A model generated the notes under the pieces. The model did not search any database and had not been told where the DNA came from. It saw only the letters and a program-made list of their open reading frames with translations. 35,497 bases of DNA. Origin: an uncultured Prevotella sp. (lineage in GTDB: Bacteria > Bacteroidota > Bacteroidia > Bacteroidales > Bacteroidaceae). The first letter of the stretch is position 1. Each line of letters opens with the position of its first letter. Where the stretch lies: the NCBI GenBank assembly GCA_900557255.1, contig USSA01000009.1, positions 1 through 35,497 on the forward strand, written 5' to 3'. The position numbers and the translations under genes are program-made. Of the stretch, positions 17,922 to 26,405 are shown piece after piece.

Positions 17922-19826
17922 TTATTCTACAGTAACAGACTTGGCCAAGTTTCTAGGTTGGTCAACGTCCTTGCCCTTACATACAGCTACATGGTAAGCC
18001 AAAAGCTGCAAAGGAATGGTAGCCAATAATGGCTCCAGGCACTCCAAGGTCTCAGGGAGTTCAATCACTTCGTCGGCAATCTTAGAGATGGTTTCGTCGC
18101 CCTTGCTGACAATGGCTATAACGCGACCCTGACGGGCTTTGATCTCCTGTATATTAGACAAGACCTTCTCGTACATGAAATTGTGGGTAGCAATAACAAC
18201 CACTGGCATATCGCTGTCAATCAACGCAATAGGTCCATGCTTCATTTCCGCTGCAGGATAACCTTCAGCGTGGATGTAGCTAATCTCCTTCAACTTCAAT
18301 GCACCTTCCAGAGCCACTGGATACTGGAATCCACGGCCCAGATAGATGAAATTGCGAGCGTACGTAAAGGTACGGCTCAAGTCAGCTATCTTATTGTTGA
18401 GCTTCAATACTTCCTTCATCTTGGCAGGAATGTTCCAAAGCTGTTCTGTAATCTTCTGATATTCGCTCTCGCTGATGGTTCCTTTCTCCTTTCCGATAGC
18501 AAGCGCCAGAAGGATGAGAACGGTAACCTGACCAGTGAACGCCTTGGTAGAGGCTACACCGATCTCAGGACCTACGTGAATATAGGTACCTGTATCTGTT
18601 TCTCGGGCAATGGAAGAACCTATCGAGTTACAGATACCATAGATAAACGCACCACTCTCCTTGGCAAGTTTGATGGCTGCCAGGGTATCAGCGGTTTCTC
18701 CACTTTGGGAAATGGCGATGACCACATCATCCTTCGTTACCACAGGATTACGGTAACGGAATTCAGATGCATATTCCACTTCCACAGGGATGCGGCAATA
18801 GTTCTCTATCATCTGCTTGCCGATAAGTCCGGCATGCCATGATGTACCACAAGCCACGATAATGATTCGCTTGGCATTGAGAAGCTGCTGGCGATGGTCG
18901 GTAATGGAGCTGAGCACGACACCCATCTCAGTCTCCTTCTTACTGGTTGTATCGTCGCCATCAGTCATTACGCGAGTTTCCACTGTGCGGCTAACTACAC
19001 GGCCACGCATACAGTTACGAAGGCACTCTGGCTGCTCAAAAATTTCCTTCAACATAAAGTGAGGGAAACCGCCCTTCTCTATCTGACCGAGATCAATGTC
19101 TACGGTCTGTACCTCAGGGTTGAGTTTAACGTTCTGGATGTTCACCACCTGCAATTCCTCACCGAGGCGCATCACAGCGATGTTACCATCCTCCAGATAA
19201 ACTACCTTATCTGTATATTCGATGATAGGACTGGCATCAGAACCGAGATAAAACTCACCATCCTTTCCGATACCGACAACCAACGGACTCTGCTTACGGG
19301 CAGCAATGATCTGATTAGGGCTACGCTTATCAAGAATAGCGATAGCGTAGGCTCCGATTACCTGACGGAGAGCCACCTGAACGGCAGTCAGCAAGTCGAG
19401 ATTTTTCTTTATCTGAATATATTCAATCAGCTGAACGAGAACCTCAGTATCCGTCTCGCTCTTAAACTCTACTCCCTTAGCAATGAGATTCTTCTTGATA
19501 CCAGCATAGTTTTCTATGATTCCATTATGAATCATGGCAAGGTTCTTGCTAGAGGAATAATGCGGGTGAGCATTTACAGCTGAAGGCTCTCCATGGGTAG
19601 CCCAACGAGTATGAGCAATACCCACATGTCCCGAAATATCCTTATCAGAGCAGAACGCTTCAAGATCTGCCACCTTACCCTTTGCTTTGTAAACGTTCAA
19701 AGCACCATCATTACTGATAAGAGCCACGCCTGCACTATCGTATCCACGATATTCCAAACGCTTTAAACCTTTGATAAGGGCAGGATAAGCCTCACCCTTA
19801 CCTAAATATCCTACAATGCCACACAT
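17922..19826 (-). CDS. glmS: Glutamine-fructose-6-phosphate aminotransferase (isomerising)
   Basis: Makes glucosamine-6-phosphate for peptidoglycan, LPS and capsule precursors. The glutaminase domain begins MCGIVGYLG with nucleophile Cys2 and has RLEYRGYDSAGVA and HTRWATHGEPS. Two SIS sugar-isomerase domains follow (SQSGETADTLAA near 375, then the second near 480-600), and the end DQPRNLAKSVTVE is typical. At 634 residues it is about 20 longer than the usual 610; the extra sequence lies in the linker near 290-315 (acidic/lysine-rich, DGDDTTSKKETEMG). It starts 48 bp after the export lipoprotein gene and may share its promoter. No glmS-type ribozyme was evident in that short spacer. Confidence 0.97.
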   Translation of the reverse strand: MCGIVGYLGKGEAYPALIKGLKRLEYRGYDSAGVALISNDGALNVYKAKGKVADLEAFCSDKDISGHVGIAHTRWATHGEPSAVNAHPHYSSSKNLAMIHNGIIENYAGIKKNLIAKGVEFKSETDTEVLVQLIEYIQIKKNLDLLTAVQVALRQVIGAYAIAILDKRSPNQIIAARKQSPLVVGIGKDGEFYLGSDASPIIEYTDKVVYLEDGNIAVMRLGEELQVVNIQNVKLNPEVQTVDIDLGQIEKGGFPHFMLKEIFEQPECLRNCMRGRVVSRTVETRVMTDGDDTTSKKETEMGVVLSSITDHRQQLLNAKRIIIVACGTSWHAGLIGKQMIENYCRIPVEVEYASEFRYRNPVVTKDDVVIAISQSGETADTLAAIKLAKESGAFIYGICNSIGSSIARETDTGTYIHVGPEIGVASTKAFTGQVTVLILLALAIGKEKGTISESEYQKITEQLWNIPAKMKEVLKLNNKIADLSRTFTYARNFIYLGRGFQYPVALEGALKLKEISYIHAEGYPAAEMKHGPIALIDSDMPVVVIATHNFMYEKVLSNIQEIKARQGRVIAIVSKGDETISKIADEVIELPETLECLEPLLATIPLQLLAYHVAVCKGKDVDQPRNLAKSVTVE

Positions 19827-19874
19827 ATATTATTATTTTTGTAGTATTCTTATTTTACTCTCTTCTATTACCTG

Positions 19875-20675
19875 CTATCGCAAGATATTGACAATCAATG
19901 ATGCGATAGAAATCAATGTACCAACGGCAGAGAACCACAATGTAGTAGATGAACCGATAGATGAGTTTTGAGCTTTCACCTTATTTGGTTCTACATAGAT
20001 AATATCATTCTGCTGCAGATAATAGAATGGGGAATTAATAATATTTGCATCATTCAAGTTCATACGATAAGTATGCTTCTCTCCTGCTGCATCCTGACGA
20101 ATCAATAATACATTGTCACGCTTACCATAGATGGTTAAGTCGCCACACTGTGCCAAAGCTTCAAGAATACTCATCTTCTCCTGTGGAGCATAAATAATTC
20201 CTGGCTTTTCTACTTCACCTAATACAGATACATGGTAACTGCCCATGCGAACCGTAACAATTGGATTTTCTTTTTCTGCCAGATAAGGCTTCACCTTATT
20301 CTTGATGAGATCTTCAGCCTGTTTCTTGGTCAAACCACCGACATGCAAGGTACCAACAACAGGAAACTCAATATTACCATCATTATCAACCAGATATCCT
20401 TGCAGGGAACCACTACCATAACTCAGCTGTCCGCTTGTACCCAATGTTTGAGAGACAGAGAGGTTGAAAGGCATGGCAGCCTTTGGATCTGTTGTAATTA
20501 CTGTAATTGTAAGTTCGTCCTTAGGCATAATCTTGGCTTCATAAAGCATTCTTGAAGCAGCCAAGCTGATAGAATCTGCATTTTGGAAATAAGCTACATT
20601 CTTAGTACTTCCACAACTGCCAAGTACTAAGAGTATAGTCAAAGCGACTAAAACTGAACTAACGAGTTTTTTCAT
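19875..20675 (-). CDS. Polysaccharide biosynthesis/export lipoprotein (Wza/BexD family)
   Basis: A 266-residue outer-membrane export protein predicted to help move capsule or exopolysaccharide out of the cell. The N-terminus is a lipoprotein signal: positive MKK, a hydrophobic stretch, then lipobox LGSC with the lipidated cysteine near residue 21. The Poly_export domain follows (MPKDELTITV, then NIEFPVVGTLHVGG and KKQAEDLI), and then an SLBB-like region (YHVSVLGEVEKPG, then SILEALAQCGDLT). A hydrophobic segment closes the protein (about 245-265). Its size fits short Bacteroidota members. No Wzc-type kinase or glycosyltransferase is adjacent; glmS is next, and co-transcription would supply amino sugar to surface polysaccharide. 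Confidence 0.9.
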   Translation of the reverse strand: MKKLVSSVLVALTILLVLGSCGSTKNVAYFQNADSISLAASRMLYEAKIMPKDELTITVITTDPKAAMPFNLSVSQTLGTSGQLSYGSGSLQGYLVDNDGNIEFPVVGTLHVGGLTKKQAEDLIKNKVKPYLAEKENPIVTVRMGSYHVSVLGEVEKPGIIYAPQEKMSILEALAQCGDLTIYGKRDNVLLIRQDAAGEKHTYRMNLNDANIINSPFYYLQQNDIIYVEPNKVKAQNSSIGSSTTLWFSAVGTLISIASLIVNILR

Positions 20676-20698
20676 TTTCTAAAATTTTCGTTTTAAAA

Positions 20699-20752
20699 TA
20701 TTGGTGCAAAATTACGGTATTTTTTTGAATACTGCAAATTTTTGCACCAATA
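20699..20752 (-). promoter_or_regulatory. Promoter inside a 13-bp inverted repeat, upstream of the export gene
   Basis: On the minus strand TTTG (20735-20738), a 20-bp spacer and TAATTTTG (20707-20714) match the Bacteroidota consensus. The promoter lies within perfect 13-bp arms, TATTGGTGCAAAA (20699-20711) and TTTTGCACCAATA (20740-20752), separated by 28 bp. The arms overlap the -7 element and border the -33 element, which would suit a regulator site; part of the likeness may simply be the repeated TTTGCA promoter motif. Confidence 0.7.
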
Positions 20753-20793
20753 ATTCTATTTACGTCTATTTTTTTTTGAAATAATAGCCTTTT

Positions 20794-22248
20794 TTACTTA
20801 TCTTCGATGCCATTTGATGGCAAATTAAAGCTATAACTGTTATCGAAAATCTTCTTCACCTTATTAATTTCTACGAAGGTAGTACCTCCACCCTCTCCAA
20901 AGCTACCGCTCAGATAAGCAATCTTATCCTCCTCACCTAAGTAGCCTTTCTGGCGAAGCATACGCACCGCAGCAGTAAACATAGCTTTGGTAGAAACCTG
21001 ATCCTTCTGATGGATTGGAATAATACCATAGCTCAGATTCAACCAGCGCTGAAGTTTCTCCTTGTAGCAGATAGCCAAGACCGGACTAGGACCACGGAAG
21101 GCTGCCAGGTCGCGTGCAGTCTGACCGGTTTCACCATCAGTGATGATACCGGCAACACCCAACTTCTTTGTAGCCTCAATGGCAGCATGAGCCAGGAAGA
21201 GTTTCTGGTCAATCTTGCCCCCTTCCATTGGATCAATATCATTCAGTGGAGACTTATCCTTCTCTGCCTGCTCAGCAATACGTGCCATGGTCTGCACAGC
21301 CTCTACAGGATACTTTCCGCTTGCGGTTTCACCAGAAAGCATCAGCGCATCGGTGCGATAGAAGATAGCATTGGCAATATCGGTTACCTCAGCACGGGTA
21401 GGACGTGGATTTTTAATCATGGTATGCAACATCTGTGTTGCTACGATTACCGGTTTCTGCGCCTTCACACACTTAGAGATGATGCGGCGCTGGATGCCAG
21501 GAATTCTCTCGATTGGCACCTCGATACCCAGGTCACCACGGGCAATCATGATACCATAGCAGGCATCAATAATCTCGTCAATATTATCTACACCTTCCTG
21601 ATTTTCAATCTTAGAGATAATCTTGATATAACTGTTGTGAGCGTCCAAGATATTCTGAACGGCCTTCACATCGGCTGCATTGCGCACAAAAGAGTGAGCG
21701 ATGAAATCAATATCCAACTCGATAGCAAGTTCAATATTCCGGCGGTCTTTCTCTGTCAGTGCAGGCAGGTCGATATGCTCTCCCGGCACATTCACGCTCT
21801 TGTGAGCCCCGAGCACTCCCTCGTTCTGAACCTCGGCAACCAGCATAGGACCCTGGCTGTCGATAATCTTCATATCGAGTTCACCATCATCGAAGAGCAA
21901 ATCATCACCTACCTTAACATCGGCTGCGATGTCAGGATAGCTCACATTCACAATATCATGAGAAGACTCCATTTCCGGACGTCCAAAGATTTTCACTACA
22001 TCACCAACATTGTAGTGGATAGGTTCCTTCACACCTGTAGTTCGCACCTCAGGACCTTTAGTATCAATCATAATACCAATATGTGGAGACACGGCTCTTA
22101 CATTCTTTACGATGGTGCGTATACCCTCTTCTGTGGCATGAGCAGTATTCATACGAACAACGTTCATACCGGCGAAAAACAGTTTTCGGATAAAATCCTG
22201 ATCACATTTACGATCACTGATGGAAGCGACAATCTTTGTTTGTTTCAT
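20794..22248 (-). CDS. pyk: Pyruvate kinase
   Basis: Converts phosphoenolpyruvate and ADP to pyruvate and ATP at the end of glycolysis. Motifs are in order: TKIVASISDRKCD at the N-terminus, GMNVVRMNTAHAT, MIDTKGPEVRT (about 61-71), the catalytic lysine and Mg/K site in IKIISKIENQEGVDN, MIARGDLGIEVP, and the signature TQMLHTMIKNPRPTRAEVTD. The C-terminal domain (about 350-484) is complete. The 484-residue length is normal. The motif NTAHA replaces the usual NFSHG, a variant I associate with Bacteroidota pyruvate kinases. It appears monocistronic with its own promoter. Confidence 0.97.
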   Translation of the reverse strand: MKQTKIVASISDRKCDQDFIRKLFFAGMNVVRMNTAHATEEGIRTIVKNVRAVSPHIGIMIDTKGPEVRTTGVKEPIHYNVGDVVKIFGRPEMESSHDIVNVSYPDIAADVKVGDDLLFDDGELDMKIIDSQGPMLVAEVQNEGVLGAHKSVNVPGEHIDLPALTEKDRRNIELAIELDIDFIAHSFVRNAADVKAVQNILDAHNSYIKIISKIENQEGVDNIDEIIDACYGIMIARGDLGIEVPIERIPGIQRRIISKCVKAQKPVIVATQMLHTMIKNPRPTRAEVTDIANAIFYRTDALMLSGETASGKYPVEAVQTMARIAEQAEKDKSPLNDIDPMEGGKIDQKLFLAHAAIEATKKLGVAGIITDGETGQTARDLAAFRGPSPVLAICYKEKLQRWLNLSYGIIPIHQKDQVSTKAMFTAAVRMLRQKGYLGEEDKIAYLSGSFGEGGGTTFVEINKVKKIFDNSYSFNLPSNGIEDK

Positions 22249-22315
22249 ATTTGTAATTTACCTTATTGAAATTTCAATGTTTGCGGTATTTCTACCATAA
22301 TTCTTAAATTGCGTG

Positions 22316-22323
22316 CAAAGATA
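22316..22323 (-). promoter_or_regulatory. -7 element of the pyk promoter
   Basis: The minus strand carries TATCTTTG followed by CA, a full TAnnTTTG match, about 68 bp before the pyk ATG. The -33 region is a poor T-rich match rather than a clear TTTG. Two bases of the element overlap a GTATCTTTG context typical of this genus. Confidence 0.6.
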
Positions 22324-22407
22324 CAAAGAATTTCTGAAATAAAAAACATCTGAAATACAAAATATATATAAAATATTGAGTTACTTTCAATTTGAAAGAG
22401 CATGAAA

Positions 22408-22453
22408 CAAAAAATCTAGCCAACGAAACACTTCTCGTTCCCATTGGCTAGAT
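22408..22453 (-). terminator. Terminator of the TPM-LemA operon
   Basis: A perfect 10-bp stem, ATCTAGCCAA with TTGGCTAGAT (22414-22423 and 22444-22453), encloses a smaller AACGA/TCGTT stem. On the minus strand it is followed by a T run, as expected for an intrinsic terminator about 55 bp beyond the lemA stop. Confidence 0.88.
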
Positions 22454-22506
22454 GACAAACTTATTAATTCCGTAGAAAAACAGGATTCTTAATGATCAAT
22501 TCTAAA

Positions 22507-23136
22507 TTAGATATCCAAATCTGGCGCCTTCTCAGCTCCTGCTGCTGCCTCAAACTTAGGCATCACATTGAAATTGAAGAGGCCGGCGATAAGAGCACTA
22601 GGCATTTTCCTAACCGTCTGGTTATAGTTCTGGACGGCTTCGTTATATTTGCGACGTGCCTCGCTGATGCGGTTTTCCGTACCCTCTTCCTGAACCTGAA
22701 GAGCCTTGAAGTTCTCGCTGGCTTTCAACTCTGGATATTTCTCGGCTACTACCATCAGTTTGGAGAATGCATTCGCCAACTCACCCTGTGCAGCAGCATA
22801 CTTCTTCAGGCTAGCCTCAGTAAGATTGTTGGCATCCAGCTTTACCTGACCAACAGCAGCACGAGCCTTGGTTACCTCGGCAAAGGTTTCTTTCTCATGC
22901 TTGGCATAAGCCTTTACTATCTTTGCCAACTGTGGCATCATGTCTGCACGACGCTGATACTGAGTCTGAACATTAGCCAACTCTGTGGTAGCCAACTCCT
23001 GTTTCTCTACCAATCCGTTATAACCACTGAACATCCATAGTACCAGCACAACTATGATGCCCAGGATAATCCAACTTTTCTTTATACCTCTCTTTGCCGG
23101 TTGCATGTTTGAATTCATTGTCTGTTCCATTGTCAT
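22507..23136 (-). CDS. lemA: LemA family membrane protein
   Basis: A 209-residue protein with a single N-terminal transmembrane segment (about 22-40, SWIILGIIVVLVLWMF) and then a long helical domain. Family features include YNGLVEKQE, YQRRADMMPQLAKIVKAYAKHEKETF, RAAVGQV, LMVVAEKYPELKASENF, and the end RKMPSALIAGLFNF. The residues QRRADMMPQL correspond to the usual QRRNDLIPNL-type segment. Length is normal. The start could be this ATG, or the ATG at codon 3 or 7. It lies 47 bp downstream of the TPM-domain gene, a pairing that is widespread. The biochemical function of LemA is not established; it is thought to belong to an envelope-associated complex. Confidence 0.95.
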   Translation of the reverse strand: MTMEQTMNSNMQPAKRGIKKSWIILGIIVVLVLWMFSGYNGLVEKQELATTELANVQTQYQRRADMMPQLAKIVKAYAKHEKETFAEVTKARAAVGQVKLDANNLTEASLKKYAAAQGELANAFSKLMVVAEKYPELKASENFKALQVQEEGTENRISEARRKYNEAVQNYNQTVRKMPSALIAGLFNFNVMPKFEAAAGAEKAPDLDI

Positions 23137-23183
23137 TATTATTAATTAATTATTTACTATAAACTATTAACTATAATCAGTCA

Positions 23184-24008
23184 TCACCATCCTCCGCCAG
23201 AGCCGCCTCCGCTAAAGGTACCTCCGCCAAAAGAACCGCCCGAGAAACCGCCGCCGGAAGAACCGCCACCTCCCATAAAGAAAGGAGGTATCCAGTCATC
23301 GTCATTGTTTCTCCTACGAGACTGTTTTCTCTGATTGCTCTTCGGTCTTGGCTTCACAATACCGAGCATCTCCAGAATATACCTGATAAACAGATAGATA
23401 GGAATACCGAAGAAGATAAGGAACAGGATAATGACCAGGAACCAGTCCTCTTCGTCATTAACCGAACCTTCATCAACATCCGCTATTCCCGTCCGTCCAC
23501 TTTTCACCTTATTATATATAGCACGGCTCACAGATGCTACTGCCTCGCCCGGATTGCCTTCGCGCATATACTTCACGATGCAAGCTCGGGCAATATCATC
23601 ACAGTCCACATCAGTCAACTCACCCTCCAGTCCACTTCCTGAAGCAATAAAGTATTTATGATCCTCCACCGCAATGACGATAACCAGTCCTCTCCGGCTC
23701 TTCTTGTAACCGATACCATATTGATTGCCCACATCCTGTGCCATTCGGAAGGCATCCTGGTTGTCAACCTTTCCCACAATGATGAGCACATTCTGTACGC
23801 CACACTCCAACTTCAGTTTCTGAAGATAGAAATTGGCAGAATCCTTCTGAGCCTTATCAACATATCCATCCGGGTCGGAAACATATTGCGTAGAATCCCT
23901 AAGGAAAGGAATCGGTACATTTTTCGCCGTCCAGACCTCCCCAGCCGTCAACGCCAATGCATGAAAGGCAACCATCATCAAAGCCAAAAAATATCTCTTA
24001 AATCTCAT
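23184..24008 (-). CDS. TPM domain (YgcG-type) membrane protein
   Basis: A 274-residue envelope protein. The start ATG at 24008 gives MRFKRYFLALMMVAFHALALTAG, a clean signal peptide; the frame extends upstream to a TTG, but that TTG lies within the promoter. The TPM/Psb32 domain spans about 30-175 (YVSDPDGYVD, NVLIIVGKVDN, GIGYKKSRRGLVIVIAVEDHKYFIASGSGLEG). One transmembrane helix follows (about 190-210, WFLVIILFLIFFGIPIYLF), then a basic stretch (NQRKQSRRRNNDDD) and a Gly/Ser-rich tail of about 30 residues. This layout is standard for the family encoded next to LemA. It is first in the two-gene operon. Confidence 0.92.
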   Translation of the reverse strand: MRFKRYFLALMMVAFHALALTAGEVWTAKNVPIPFLRDSTQYVSDPDGYVDKAQKDSANFYLQKLKLECGVQNVLIIVGKVDNQDAFRMAQDVGNQYGIGYKKSRRGLVIVIAVEDHKYFIASGSGLEGELTDVDCDDIARACIVKYMREGNPGEAVASVSRAIYNKVKSGRTGIADVDEGSVNDEEDWFLVIILFLIFFGIPIYLFIRYILEMLGIVKPRPKSNQRKQSRRRNNDDDWIPPFFMGGGGSSGGGFSGGSFGGGTFSGGGSGGGW

Positions 24009-24026
24009 AATTTCTCTATTTTGGTG

Positions 24027-24058
24027 CAAAAATACGCAATAAAAACCTTATATGCAAA
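24027..24058 (-). promoter_or_regulatory. Promoter of the TPM-LemA operon
   Basis: On the minus strand TTTG (24055-24058), a 20-bp spacer and TATTTTTG (24027-24034) match the consensus. Transcription starting near 24020 leaves a very short leader before the ATG at 24008 and rules out the upstream TTG start. Confidence 0.75.
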
Positions 24059-24097
24059 TACTTAGAGCATTATTTTTGCAAAAAAAGCCTTAAGTAT

Positions 24098-24128
24098 TTT
24101 GTTATATCATAAAAAACTTGTATCTTTG
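24098..24128 (+). promoter_or_regulatory. Promoter of the HU gene
   Basis: TTTG (24098-24101), a 19-bp spacer and TATCTTTG (24121-24128) give a full match on the plus strand, divergent from the TPM operon promoter. The leader would be about 40 bp. Confidence 0.8.
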
Positions 24129-24175
24129 CACACCGAAATAAAGATTAACAAGTAAAATTAGTAAAAAATAAAGAA

Positions 24176-24460
24176 ATGACCAAAGCAGATATCATTAATG
24201 AGGTAGCTATCGCTACTGGTATGCCTAAGAAAGAAGTAGGTACTGTAGTAGAGGCTTTTATGGAAGAGGTTAAGAAGTGCCTCATCGAAAAGAAGGACAA
24301 TGTATACTTGCGTGGCTTCGGCAGCTTCAACATCAAGCATCGTGCTGCTAAGACTGCCCGTAACATCTCTAAGAATACAACCATCACCATCCCAGCTCAC
24401 GACTTGCCAAGCTTCAAGCCATCAAAGAGTTTCATCGAGGAGATGCAGAACGCTCAGTAA
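24176..24460 (+). CDS. HU family DNA-binding protein
   Basis: A 94-residue nucleoid protein that bends and compacts DNA as a dimer. It begins MTKADIINEVAIATGMPKKEV and has the helical dimerisation half (about 1-45). The beta-arm region includes VYLRGFGSFNIKHRAAKTARNI, and the tail is IPAHDLPSFKPSKSFIEEM. The GFGSF core and the PAH segment are signature residues. Length is typical. It has its own strong-looking promoter, and the next gene starts 65 bp downstream in the same direction, so HU, the tiny basic protein and perhaps rng may share transcripts up to the terminator at 24667. Confidence 0.96.
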   Translation: MTKADIINEVAIATGMPKKEVGTVVEAFMEEVKKCLIEKKDNVYLRGFGSFNIKHRAAKTARNISKNTTITIPAHDLPSFKPSKSFIEEMQNAQ

Positions 24461-24525
24461 TACTGCTGGACAGGAAGAGAGAAATATCATTTTTTATAAT
24501 AACAATATTTTAAAATTTTAAAATC

Positions 24526-24615
24526 ATGCCAAACGGAAAGAAAAAGAAGGGCCACAAGATGGCTACTCACAAGCGTAAAAAGAGATTACGTAAGAACAGA
24601 CATAAGAGCAAGTAA
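24526..24615 (+). CDS. AURKAIP1/COX24-domain mini protein, probably ribosome-associated
   Basis: A 29-residue, extremely basic protein: MPNGKKKKGHKMATHKRKKR followed by LRKNRHKSK. I recognise the pattern from short Bacteroidota proteins annotated as AURKAIP1/COX24 domain (DUF1713), related to the C-terminal end of the mitochondrial small-subunit protein mS38. It would bind ribosomal RNA in the small subunit; that role is inferred from the mitochondrial relative. It is too short for most gene callers' length limits. It sits between the HU gene and rng, a placement I recall as conserved, and is followed by strong hairpins including a terminator. Confidence 0.85.
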   Translation: MPNGKKKKGHKMATHKRKKRLRKNRHKSK

Positions 24616-24642
24616 GCTAGCATTGTAGCTAGTCTACTTTAG

Positions 24643-24707
24643 CTCTCGGTCAGTTCGTGACTGAGGGGGTGTGTCAGTTCAGATATGGAATGACATACCC
24701 TTTTTTT
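24643..24707 (+). terminator. Terminator after the COX24-domain gene, preceded by a small hairpin
   Basis: The main stem is GGGTGTGTCA (24667-24676) with TGACATACCC (24691-24700), one G-T pair, followed by seven T. A smaller hairpin CTCGGTCA/TGACTGAG lies just before it. It separates the HU/COX24-domain transcript from rng, 34 bp before the rng start. Confidence 0.88.
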
Positions 24708-24740
24708 GTATTAATTTAAAGTTAAAAGATTATTGAAGAT

Positions 24741-26312
24741 ATGACAAGCGAAGTTGTAATTGATGTCCAACAGAAAGACATCTCTATCGCACTCATGGAG
24801 GACAAGCAGCTGGTGGAATACCAGAACGAACCTCGTGAGGCATCGTTCTCTGTGGGCAACATCTACATCGCAAAGGTTAAAAAACTGATGCCGGGTCTTA
24901 ACGCCTGCTTCGTGGATGTAGGTTATGAACGCGACGCCTTTCTTCATTATCTTGATCTAGGAAGTCATTTTAATTCCTACCAGAAGTACCTTAAACAAGT
25001 ACAGAGCGACAGAAAGAAACTTTTCCCATTCTCTAAAGCCAGCAAAATGCCTGAATTGGAAAAGGACGGCAGCATACAGAATGTGCTCAAAGCAGGACAG
25101 GAAGTGCTGGTACAAATCGTAAAGGAACCAATCTCTACCAAGGGACCTCGACTCACAGGCGAAATCTCATTCGCGGGCCGATACCTGGTACTCATGCCAT
25201 TCGGTGATAAAGTTTCTGTCTCGTCGAAAATTAAAAGCGGTGAAGAACGCTCCCGACTCAAACAACTCATTCACAGCATCAAACCAAAGAATTGCGGCGT
25301 TATCGTCCGCACGGTGGCTGAGGGTAAGAAGGTCGCTGAGCTCGATGCTGAGCTGAAAGTCCTGGTGAAGCGATGGGAGGATGCTATCGCCAAGGTACAG
25401 AAGACCCAGCAGCGCCCGCAACTTGCATTCGAGGAGACCGGAAGAGCCGTTGCTCTCTTGCGTGACTTGTTTAACCCATCTTACGAGAACATCTACGTGA
25501 ACAACGAAGATGTGATGAACGAGGTGAAGAACTATGTTTCTCTAATAGCCCCTGAAAAGGCGGGCATAGTTAAGCTCTACACCGGTAAGGTGCCTATCTT
25601 CGACAATTTCAGCATTACCAAGCAGATTAAAGCTGGCTTTGGTCGTGTTGTTAACTACAAGCACGGTGCTTATCTTATCATCGAGCACACCGAGGCCTTG
25701 CATGTTGTCGATGTAAACAGTGGTAACAGAACTCGTGAGAAAGGTCAGGAAGCAAATGCACTGGACGTTAACCTCGGCGCTGCTGATGAGTTGGCTAGAC
25801 AATTGCGCCTCCGAGATATGGGAGGTATCATTGTTGTCGACTTCATCGACATGAATCTTGCCGAAGACCGACAGTTGCTCTATGAGCGCATGTGCAAGAA
25901 CATGCAGAAGGACCGTGCCAAGCACAACATCCTGCCATTGAGTAAGTTCGGACTGATGCAGATTACGCGCCAGCGTGTGCGTCCGGCTATGGATGTGAAT
26001 GTAGATGAAACCTGCCCTACCTGTTTCGGTACGGGCAAGATTAAGTCTAGCATCCTCTTTACCGACCAGTTGGAAAGAAAAATCGACCGCCTAGTCAACA
26101 AGATCGGCGTCAAGAAATTCACTTTGTATGTGAATCCTTACGTGGCTGCCTTCATCAACAAGGGCTTCATTTCTCTGAAGCGCAGATGGCAGTTTAAGTA
26201 TGGTTTCGGCTTCAATGTGATTCCTTCACAGAAACTGGCGTTCCTCCAGTACGAATTCTACGACAAGGACAACCAGTATCTGGACATGCAGGAAGAACAG
26301 GAAACAAAGTAA
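24741..26312 (+). CDS. rng: Ribonuclease E/G family endoribonuclease
   Basis: A 523-residue RNase of the E/G family, which cleaves single-stranded AU-rich RNA during rRNA maturation and mRNA decay. An S1-like region lies near the N-terminus (VGNIYIAKVKKLMPGLNACFVDVGYERDAFLH, interrupted by an insert around 75-110). The catalytic region has VDVNSGNRTREKGQEANALDVN and the metal-binding aspartates in GGIIVVDFIDMNL. The Zn-link is CPTCFGTGKI (about 431-440). The C-terminal dimerisation part is complete, and there is no long disordered tail, so it resembles RNase G more than RNase E. The start follows a strong terminator by 34 bp, so it either has a promoter inside that terminator region or depends on readthrough. 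Confidence 0.95.
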   Translation: MTSEVVIDVQQKDISIALMEDKQLVEYQNEPREASFSVGNIYIAKVKKLMPGLNACFVDVGYERDAFLHYLDLGSHFNSYQKYLKQVQSDRKKLFPFSKASKMPELEKDGSIQNVLKAGQEVLVQIVKEPISTKGPRLTGEISFAGRYLVLMPFGDKVSVSSKIKSGEERSRLKQLIHSIKPKNCGVIVRTVAEGKKVAELDAELKVLVKRWEDAIAKVQKTQQRPQLAFEETGRAVALLRDLFNPSYENIYVNNEDVMNEVKNYVSLIAPEKAGIVKLYTGKVPIFDNFSITKQIKAGFGRVVNYKHGAYLIIEHTEALHVVDVNSGNRTREKGQEANALDVNLGAADELARQLRLRDMGGIIVVDFIDMNLAEDRQLLYERMCKNMQKDRAKHNILPLSKFGLMQITRQRVRPAMDVNVDETCPTCFGTGKIKSSILFTDQLERKIDRLVNKIGVKKFTLYVNPYVAAFINKGFISLKRRWQFKYGFGFNVIPSQKLAFLQYEFYDKDNQYLDMQEEQETK

Positions 26313-26328
26313 GTTTTTAATTATCAGG

Positions 26329-26368
26329 AAAAGCTCCATTCGCAGTCAGATGCGGATGGAGCTTTTTT
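26329..26368. terminator. Bidirectional terminator between rng and the S9 peptidase gene
   Basis: A stem AAAGCTCCAT (26330-26339) with ATGGAGCTTT (26356-26365), plus an inner CGCA/TGCG, with T and A runs on the two sides. It serves the two convergent genes. Confidence 0.88.
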
Positions 26369-26405
26369 ATTTTGGTTTTCTACACCTTATTATATATAGG
26401 GCATT

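Noticed and set aside
21010..22269. 419-codon plus-strand ORF opposite pyruvate kinase
   Set aside because: It is a shadow of pyk; the translation is low in conserved motifs and rich in His, Ile and Asn as expected of an antisense frame.
24009..24029. TTG start extending the TPM-domain protein by seven residues
   Set aside because: The TTG overlaps the -7 promoter element, so it would not be transcribed; the ATG at 24008 begins a clean signal peptide.
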